DNA of 64,000 nucleotides from Streptomyces sp. NRRL B-1347. Lineage in GTDB: Bacteria; Actinomycetota; Actinomycetes; Streptomycetales; Streptomycetaceae. Shown here one piece after another: positions 58,530-64,000 of the stretch. Made by a program: the position numbers and the translations under genes. Position 1 is the first letter of the stretch. Each line of letters starts with the position of its first letter. Under the pieces are notes generated by a model. The model saw nothing but the letters and a program-made list of their open reading frames with translations. It made no database searches and had not been told where the DNA came from. The stretch spans positions 1 through 64,000 of the forward strand of contig NZ_JOJM01000003.1 of the NCBI RefSeq assembly GCF_000720325.1, written 5' to 3'.

Positions 58530-58573
58530 CGGGCCGGAGGGGCCGGGCCGGGCGGCCCGGCCCCTCCGGCCCG
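58530..58573. terminator. Bidirectional hairpin terminator
   Basis: A 21-bp perfect inverted repeat (58530-58550 with 58553-58573) fills almost the whole gap between the convergent amidase and MarR-type genes. No T-tract follows, as is common in streptomycetes. It should stop transcription from both sides. Confidence 0.88.
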
Positions 58574-59041
58574 TCAGGCGGTCTTCCCGCCCGCGTTGCG
58601 GATCAGCTGCTGGAGCACCTTCACCGTGGTGACGTAGTCGGCGTCGTCGATTCCCTGGTGGAGGGCGGCGCGGATCGCGGGGGCGTTGCGCTTGAGGTCG
58701 ACGCGGGTCCGCTCCCCCTCCTCGGTGAGCCACAGCCGGCCGTCGGCGTCCCGGGTCAGCCAGCCGCGCTCCAGGAGCACATCGGCCTCCGCCGCCAGAT
58801 CGTCCTCGGGCCGGATGTAGGAGGCCATGGCGTCCTGCAGCTGGGGCACGGTCATCCCCTGCCCGTCGGGCGAGAGGTCGTTCTCCGACAGGTTGCGCAG
58901 CAGCCAGAACTGGGGCTGGGTGTAGCCCTTCTCCTCCTGCCGGGCCCGGGTGAACGCGATGAGCGCCTCGTAGGCGAGACCGGTCACGTATGCGGCGGGC
59001 TGTCCGGCGAGCTGAGCGTCAGTGATCTGCTGGTTCGACAT
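58574..59041 (-). CDS. MarR-family winged-helix transcriptional regulator
   Basis: A 155-residue protein with the MarR layout: N-terminal dimerisation helix, GYTQPQFWLLRNL before the DNA-binding segment, recognition region near MTVPQLQDAM, wing around ERGWLTRDADGRLWLTEEG, and C-terminal helices. The ATG at 59041 is preferred because GGGAGGGG sits about 7 nt upstream. An in-frame ATG at 59131 would read through the promoter box and is rejected. It converges on the amidase gene across a shared terminator and is led by a SoxR-type promoter, suggesting induction by redox-cycling compounds. Its target is unknown; it may act on its own promoter or on neighbouring genes. Confidence 0.85.
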   Translation of the reverse strand: MSNQQITDAQLAGQPAAYVTGLAYEALIAFTRARQEEKGYTQPQFWLLRNLSENDLSPDGQGMTVPQLQDAMASYIRPEDDLAAEADVLLERGWLTRDADGRLWLTEEGERTRVDLKRNAPAIRAALHQGIDDADYVTTVKVLQQLIRNAGGKTA

Positions 59042-59100
59042 GGTGTGTCCCCTCCCGTTGCTGTGGTGCGAGGCCCGCACTCCGTGCCGGCCATGGGGAG

Positions 59101-59131
59101 AACGTATGACCTCAAGTTTGCTTGAGGTCAA
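59101..59131 (-). promoter_or_regulatory. SoxR-type box within an overlong-spacer promoter
   Basis: TGACCTCAAG and CTTGAGGTCA are perfect 10-bp arms around TTTG (59107-59130). Read toward the MarR gene, TTGACC (-35) and TACGTT (-10) are 19 bp apart with the palindrome filling the spacer. This is the arrangement used by MerR-family activators, and CCTCAAG...CTTGAGG is the SoxR recognition core. The ATG at 59041 would be about 50 nt downstream of the start point. SoxR itself is not in the window. Confidence 0.85.
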
Positions 59132-59155
59132 GCGGACGATCTTCCGGAGCGCGGC

Positions 59156-60422
59156 TCAGGGGACGCGGGCGCCGTGCTCGCCGCTCTCGATGCGCTGGAG
59201 CAGGTCCCGTACAGGACCGACGGCGTCCTCGGCGGCCAGGCGGCCTGCCACAAGGCGCGCGCTCCCGGTGGCCGGGGTCCCCCGTCGCCCGGATCAGGGC
59301 GTCGGTGAGGCGCTGGGTGGTCAGCCTGCGCAGGGGCAGCGGGTACGGGGCCGTGCCCAGGGCCGTGAGGCGGTCGGCCCAGAACATCTCGTCGAACTGG
59401 ACGGGCACGGGCACGGCGGGGACGCCCGCGCGCAGGCCCGCGGCGGTCGTGCCCGCGCCGCAGTGGTGCACGACGGCGGCGGTGCGGGGGAAGAGCAGGC
59501 GGTGCGGGACGTCGTCGATGGTGAGCATGTCGTCGCCGGTGGCGGACAGGCCCGCCCAGCCGCGCTGGATCACGCCGCGCAGGCCCGCCGCGCGCAGGGC
59601 GCTCACGACCTGGCCGCAGAGGCGGGCCGGGTCGGGGACGGTGGCGCTGCCCAGGCCGACGTAGACCGGGGCGGGACCGGCGGCGAGGAAGTCCTCGAGT
59701 TCTGCGGGCAGTTGGTCCTGGACGTCGTGCGGCCACCAGTAGCCGACCACGTCGAGGCCGGGGCGCCAGTCGGCGGGGCGGGCCACGACCTGCGGGCTGA
59801 AGCCGTACAGGACCGGCCAGCCCTGCCGTTCGCGGGCGCGGCGCGCGGCCCCGACGCCGAGCGGCGGCAGGCGCAGCCGCTCGCGCGCCTCCCGGGCGGC
59901 CCGGGTGAAGATCTGCTCGATGAGGGCGCTGACCGCGTACCCGGCCAGGCGGTTGCCCACCGGGCCGAGCGAGCGCACGGTGGCCAGCGGGGGCGCGAAC
60001 GCGCGCGTGGCGTGCATGGGCTGGAGATTGACGCCGACGCTCGGCAGCTTCAGGCCCTCGGCGACGGAACAGCCCAGCGGGGCCACCACACCGGCCAGGA
60101 CCAGCACGTCGCTGTCCTCGGCCACCTCGATGAGGCTGTCGGTGAACTGCCCCACGACGGCCCTGCCCATCGACATGGCCCGCAGCAGCTTGCCCACGCC
60201 GGTGCCGCTGCGGTGCAGGCCCTGGCCGCGCTCGGAGTGCAGCTCCGCCCGCGGGTCGACGGGCAGCGGGTGGAAGCGGACGCCGGAGCCCCGCGTCAGG
60301 GGCTCGAACATGTCGTGCGTCACCAGGGTCACGTCGTGCCCGGCCCGGACGAGGCCCGCGCTGAGGCCGGTGAACGGGGCGACGTCGCCCCGGGAGCCCG
60401 CTGTCATCATCGCAACCCGCAC
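59156..60422 (-). CDS. GT1/MGT-type glycosyltransferase, apparent 3' frameshift
   Basis: GT-B fold glycosyltransferase of the macrolide/sterol glycosyltransferase family. It has the N-terminal glycine-rich acceptor loop (GSRGDVAPF), a central YVGLGSATV strand, and the nucleotide-sugar motif HHCGAGTTAAGL with VPVQFDEMFWADRL. The start is GTG at 60422 with no strong ribosome site. The frame that carries the gene changes character near 59253-59264, within a GCGCGCG run, and then reads through the SoxR box to 59112. Shifting by one base there restores a typical family tail ending at TGA 59156. The interval is 1267 nt, consistent with one extra base. This could be a sequencing error or a genuine C-terminal mutation. 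It may glycosylate the cluster product or act in self-protection, but nothing here fixes its acceptor. Confidence 0.8.
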
Positions 60423-60467
60423 GGCGGCCAGTATGGGTGCACGACGAGCCGGCGCGAGCCGGAACGC

Positions 60468-60500
60468 GCGGAGAACGACGCGATCGCGCTGGTTCTCCGC
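60468..60500. promoter_or_regulatory. Inverted repeat upstream of the glycosyltransferase
   Basis: GCGGAGAAC and GTTCTCCGC, 9-bp arms, flank a 15-nt centre that is itself partly symmetric (CGCGATCGCG). It lies 46-78 bp before the GTG at 60422, a suitable place for an operator. It could instead be part of the chitinase terminator region just beyond it. Confidence 0.45.
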
Positions 60501-60503
60501 AGG

Positions 60504-60547
60504 CCCGAGCCGCTGCGCCCCGTGCCGGCGGGGCGCGGCGGCTCGGG
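60504..60547 (-). terminator. Hairpin terminator of the chitinase gene
   Basis: A long stem with arms CCCGAGCCGC-GCGCCCC and GGGGCGC-GCGGCTCGGG, with one-base bulges and a short loop, starts 6 nt after the chitinase stop. It should insulate the glycosyltransferase from upstream transcription. Confidence 0.8.
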
Positions 60548-60553
60548 ATGATG

Positions 60554-61516
60554 TCAGCAGCTCAGATTGTCGCCCGGGGTGGTGCCGAGGATCTGGACGA
60601 ACTGCTGGTAGCGGTTGATCCGGCTCTGCACTTGGGCCGGATTGCCGCCGTTGCACTCCAGGGTGCCGTTGATGCTGCGGATGGTCTCGCCGAAGCCGTG
60701 GCCGTCGACGATGGCCTGGTGGCCCGTCACCTTGCCCGGGCCCTTCTGGGTGTTCCAGTACCACAGGCCGGTCTGCCATGCCACGGACGGATCGCGCTCG
60801 ACCAGCCAGGGGTTGTTCAGCAGGTCGAGGCCGAGCGCCTCACCCGCGGCCTTGTAGTTGAAGTTCCAGCTCAGCTGGATGGGGCCGCGCCCGTAGTACG
60901 CGTCGTTGCCCGCGGGACAGCCGTAGGGCTGGGTCTTGTCGCAGTAGTGCGGGTAGTTCGCCTGGTTCTGCTCGACGACGTGGACGAGGCCGCCGGTCTC
61001 GTGGCTGACGTTGGCGAGGAAGGCCGCGGCCTCGCGCTTGCGCACGGTGTCGCTGCCGGTCTTGGTGAACTCCGGGTAGGCCTTCAGCGCGTCGACCAGG
61101 CCCTGGTAGGTGTAGAAGGGCTTCCTGTTCGGGAACATCTGGTCGAACTGGGCCTGGCTCACGACGAAGCCGCCCGGGTCGGGGTTCCCGCCACCCGTGC
61201 CGCACTCCCCCTTGTCCACCCAGACTCCCCACTCGCCGGTGGTGCCGGGGGTCTCGCCCCGGGTCCACCACTTGGCCTGCCAGTTGCGCTTCCCGTGCGA
61301 CACGGTGGAGCCGTTGGTGTAGACCGACCCCGAGTCCCAGGCGGTGGCGCAGGCGGGGGCCGCGGCCGGGGCGGCGGCCGCGGTCGACGCGGGAAGCAGG
61401 GTGGCCAGGAGGGCCGCGACGCCGGTGGCCGCCGAGGCCGCGAGCAACGGCCGCAGCCGCCGCGCGCGTTCGCGGAACCGGGCGGTGACACCTCTTCTTG
61501 GCTTGCGCTCGTTCAA
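60554..61516 (-). CDS. Secreted family 19 chitinase with CBM5/12-type chitin-binding domain
   Basis: About 320 residues. The N-terminus has a charged region (RERARRLR), a hydrophobic core and an Ala-rich cleavage zone near residues 43-55, indicating export. Residues 56-105 form a CBM5/12-like domain with the spaced aromatics of AWDSGSVY, NWQAKWW and EWGVW. A short Gly/Pro linker leads to the GH19 catalytic domain, with the general-acid Glu near 173 in SHETGG and the YYGRGPIQLSWN core motif. It cleaves beta-1,4 bonds of chitin by inversion. TTG at 61516 is chosen because GAGGAG lies 8 nt upstream; the GTG at 61525 overlaps that site. Tandem DasR-like boxes upstream imply N-acetylglucosamine control. 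It is probably a resident chromosomal gene unrelated to the PKS. Confidence 0.93.
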   Translation of the reverse strand: MNERKPRRGVTARFRERARRLRPLLAASAATGVAALLATLLPASTAAAAPAAAPACATAWDSGSVYTNGSTVSHGKRNWQAKWWTRGETPGTTGEWGVWVDKGECGTGGGNPDPGGFVVSQAQFDQMFPNRKPFYTYQGLVDALKAYPEFTKTGSDTVRKREAAAFLANVSHETGGLVHVVEQNQANYPHYCDKTQPYGCPAGNDAYYGRGPIQLSWNFNYKAAGEALGLDLLNNPWLVERDPSVAWQTGLWYWNTQKGPGKVTGHQAIVDGHGFGETIRSINGTLECNGGNPAQVQSRINRYQQFVQILGTTPGDNLSC

Positions 61517-61588
61517 TCTCTTCACTCCTCGATGCGGCAGCGAGCCACGCTGGGGGGCCGAGACGGACTGGGGCGCAGTCAACCCGCC

Positions 61589-61619
61589 TTGGTCTATACC
61601 AGTCAAGGTGTAGACCAGT
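61589..61619 (-). promoter_or_regulatory. Tandem DasR-like (dre) boxes of the chitinase promoter
   Basis: On the minus strand, ACTGGTCTACACCT (61619-61606) is followed by ACTGGTATAGACCAA (61603-61589). Both match the DasR element ACTGGTCTAGACCA with one to three changes. Paired direct repeats of this type are characteristic of streptomycete chitinase promoters, where DasR represses until aminosugar phosphates release it. Confidence 0.85.
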
Positions 61620-61655
61620 GGGAAATTCTTGAACTCCCCTTGGCACTCCCTTGGT

Positions 61656-62219
61656 TCACGGCCAGCTCCCGGCTCCCACGAGACCGACGACGAGCGCCGC
61701 GATGTTCCAGGCATCGTCCTCGCCCCGGTGGTGCCGGCCTTCGAGGGGCAGCCCGGCGATGCGCAGGGCCTGCGCCATGCCGGGGCGTTTGCGCAGTCCG
61801 TGCGCGGCCGTGAAGACGGCCTTGGCGTTGATGTGGCGCGCGCCGAACGGGTAGGGCGTGCCGGTGGCCCGGCACTGCCGGGCGAACTGGCGGCGGTCGT
61901 AGTCGCCCCAGCTCGCCCAGGCCCTGACCCCGGCCCGGTGCTCGGCCGCGAGGAGTCGGCAGGCGTCGGTGAAGGGGACGCCCGCGTCGACCTCGTGCTG
62001 TCTGAGGCCGGTCAGTTCCGTGCAGAAGTCGCTGACCGTGGAGCGCTCCGGGCGTACGAGGACGCGGTGCCGGGCGACGCGTCGCCCGGCGGCCAGGTCG
62101 ACGACGGTCAGGCCGATCTCGATGATCTCGCTGACCGCGCCGGGCGGCGGTGAGCCGGGCCAGCACGTGGCCTCGACGTCCACGACGTTCAGGAGGTGGT
62201 CGGTGCCGTTGCTGTCCAT
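61656..62219 (-). CDS. DEDDh-family 3'-5' exonuclease
   Basis: A 187-residue exonuclease-fold protein resembling KapD/ERI-like 3'-5' exonucleases. The first metal-binding motif is VVDVEATCW (Asp14, Glu16), the second Asp lies in WGDYDRRQF, and the third motif is HHRGEDDAWN near the C-terminus (His ~164, Asp ~169). This makes it a DEDDh-type metal-dependent nuclease for DNA or RNA 3' ends. The ATG at 62219 is chosen as it leaves a normal-length family member; longer upstream readings are out of character. It stands alone between the chitinase and siderophore genes, and its cellular role is not indicated by context. Confidence 0.88.
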   Translation of the reverse strand: MDSNGTDHLLNVVDVEATCWPGSPPPGAVSEIIEIGLTVVDLAAGRRVARHRVLVRPERSTVSDFCTELTGLRQHEVDAGVPFTDACRLLAAEHRAGVRAWASWGDYDRRQFARQCRATGTPYPFGARHINAKAVFTAAHGLRKRPGMAQALRIAGLPLEGRHHRGEDDAWNIAALVVGLVGAGSWP

Positions 62220-62281
62220 GGCGGGGAGCCTAGGGACCGACGCACCTGCGAAGCATCTGAAATTCAGGGGCGCGTCGGTGG

Positions 62282-62914
62282 TCAGGCGCCCTTCAGGACC
62301 TCGTCCGTGGTCGTGACCACGGCGCAGCGGCCCGCGGCCCAGCGCAGGGCCATGGCGTGGTCGTCGGCGGAGAAGTCGGCCACGGCGTCGGCGACCACGA
62401 AGGCCTGGATGTCGCGCATCCAGGCGTCGCACGCCGTCATCAGGACGCCGATGTGGGCGTAGACGCCGGTGATGACCAGCTGGTCACGGCCCTGGGCGCG
62501 GAGGTCGTCCGCGAGGGACGTCCGGACGAACCCGCTGTACTTCCACTTCGTGAGGACCTGGTCGCCGGGGCCCGGGGCGACGGGTCCCGCGATGGCCGCC
62601 GCCTGCGGGTCGTCCGGCAGGCCCGGGCCCCAGAAGTCCTGCTGGAGGCCGCGTTCGGCCGGGGTCTGGCCGCCGGGCTGCGCGGTGTAGACGACGGGGA
62701 TGCCGACGGAGTTCGCGCGCTCCTTCAAGGCGCTGACGTTGCGCAGCAGTTCGGGCACCGGCGCGGCCCCGGCGTCGTACGCGGACAGGAAGTAGTTCTG
62801 CAGGTCGTGCACGAGGAGCACGGCGCGGGCCGGGTCGACCTTCCAGTCGACGCGGTTGGCGGGCAGGTCCGCGGCGACGGGCATGGGGTAGGGCGTGATG
62901 GTGGGCAGGGCCAT
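62282..62914 (-). CDS. dhbB: Isochorismatase (2,3-dihydro-2,3-dihydroxybenzoate synthase)
   Basis: A 210-residue isochorismatase-fold enzyme that hydrolyses the vinyl ether of isochorismate to 2,3-dihydro-2,3-dihydroxybenzoate and pyruvate. Active-site marks are Asp37 in LLVHDLQNYF, Lys123 in LTKWKYSGF and the GVYAHIGVLMTACDA segment. The N-terminal LPTITPYPMP is typical of EntB/DhbB/PhzD. It lacks the C-terminal aryl carrier domain of EntB, so it is a stand-alone isochorismatase like PhzD, and an aryl carrier must exist elsewhere. It lies 59 bp after the DHB-AMP ligase on the same strand, clearly one operon. The nearby ligase favours a catechol siderophore role over phenazine synthesis. Confidence 0.9.
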   Translation of the reverse strand: MALPTITPYPMPVAADLPANRVDWKVDPARAVLLVHDLQNYFLSAYDAGAAPVPELLRNVSALKERANSVGIPVVYTAQPGGQTPAERGLQQDFWGPGLPDDPQAAAIAGPVAPGPGDQVLTKWKYSGFVRTSLADDLRAQGRDQLVITGVYAHIGVLMTACDAWMRDIQAFVVADAVADFSADDHAMALRWAAGRCAVVTTTDEVLKGA

Positions 62915-62973
62915 GGTGCGGTGCGTTCCGTCCGGGTGTGGGTCAGTGGGTCGGAGGTGAGGGGCCGGGCCCG

Positions 62974-64000
<1,027 letters not shown>

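Noticed and set aside
58574..59131. Longer MarR-type protein starting at ATG 59131
   Set aside because: The extension would translate the SoxR box, and the ATG at 59041 has a good ribosome site.
60554..61714. Chitinase starting upstream at 61714
   Set aside because: The extra N-terminus covers the DasR boxes and promoter and would bury the signal peptide.

Overview
The window is high-GC actinobacterial DNA of Streptomyces type: strong third-position GC bias, GTG/TTG starts, a GH19 chitinase behind DasR-like boxes, and type II thioesterase and MarR regulators of familiar actinomycete form. About 56 of the 64 kb is one strand-uniform operon encoding a trans-acyltransferase (trans-AT) polyketide synthase/non-ribosomal peptide synthetase (PKS/NRPS) assembly line.

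Layout. On the minus strand, from 55857 down to the left edge, four giant genes follow each other with 4-nt overlaps at every junction (GTGA or ATGA). In synthesis order: (A) 41503-55857, GNAT-ACP loader, KS-DH-KR-ACP, KS-KR-ACP, KS0-DH-ACP, KS-ACP. (B) 19373-41506, C-A(Gly)-PCP, KS-DH-KR-cMT-ACP-ACP, KS-ACP, C-A(Gly)-PCP, KS-KR-ACP, KS-methyltransferase-alpha/beta-hydrolase. (C) 5211-19373, ACP-ACP-ACP, KS-KR-ACP-ACP, KS-DH-ACP, KS-KR-ACP, KS0-ACP. (D) <1-5214, C-A(Ser)-PCP-C-A..., cut by the window edge. No module contains an AT domain, so malonyl loading must come from a discrete AT encoded elsewhere. Three consecutive ACPs with the Trp flag predict HMG-synthase-type beta-branching, and that cassette is also not in the window. 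A collinear reading gives acetyl, diene, Gly, an alpha-methylated unsaturated unit, Gly, hydroxylated and beta-branched polyketide, Ser, and a further amino acid. The product cannot be named from the sequence. Hangtaimycin (Streptomyces spectabilis) is a reasonable comparison because it is a trans-AT PKS/NRPS product with a dehydrating bimodule, but I could not test this.

Divergent from gene A lie a type II thioesterase (56265-57020) and an amidase-signature enzyme (57098-58513) that seems to start at CTG. A near-perfect hairpin (58530-58573) ends both the amidase and a converging MarR-type regulator (58574-59041). The regulator's promoter contains a perfect SoxR-type box with a 19-bp spacer. 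Upstream of it is a macrolide-type glycosyltransferase (59156-60422) with an apparent frameshift near its 3' end.

The right end is ordinary chromosome plus the edge of a second cluster: a secreted GH19 chitinase with tandem DasR-like boxes, a DEDDh 3'-5' exonuclease, and an isochorismatase with a truncated 2,3-dihydroxybenzoate-AMP ligase, the signature of a catecholate siderophore locus continuing beyond 64000. I saw no tRNA or rRNA genes, insertion sequences or CRISPR arrays.
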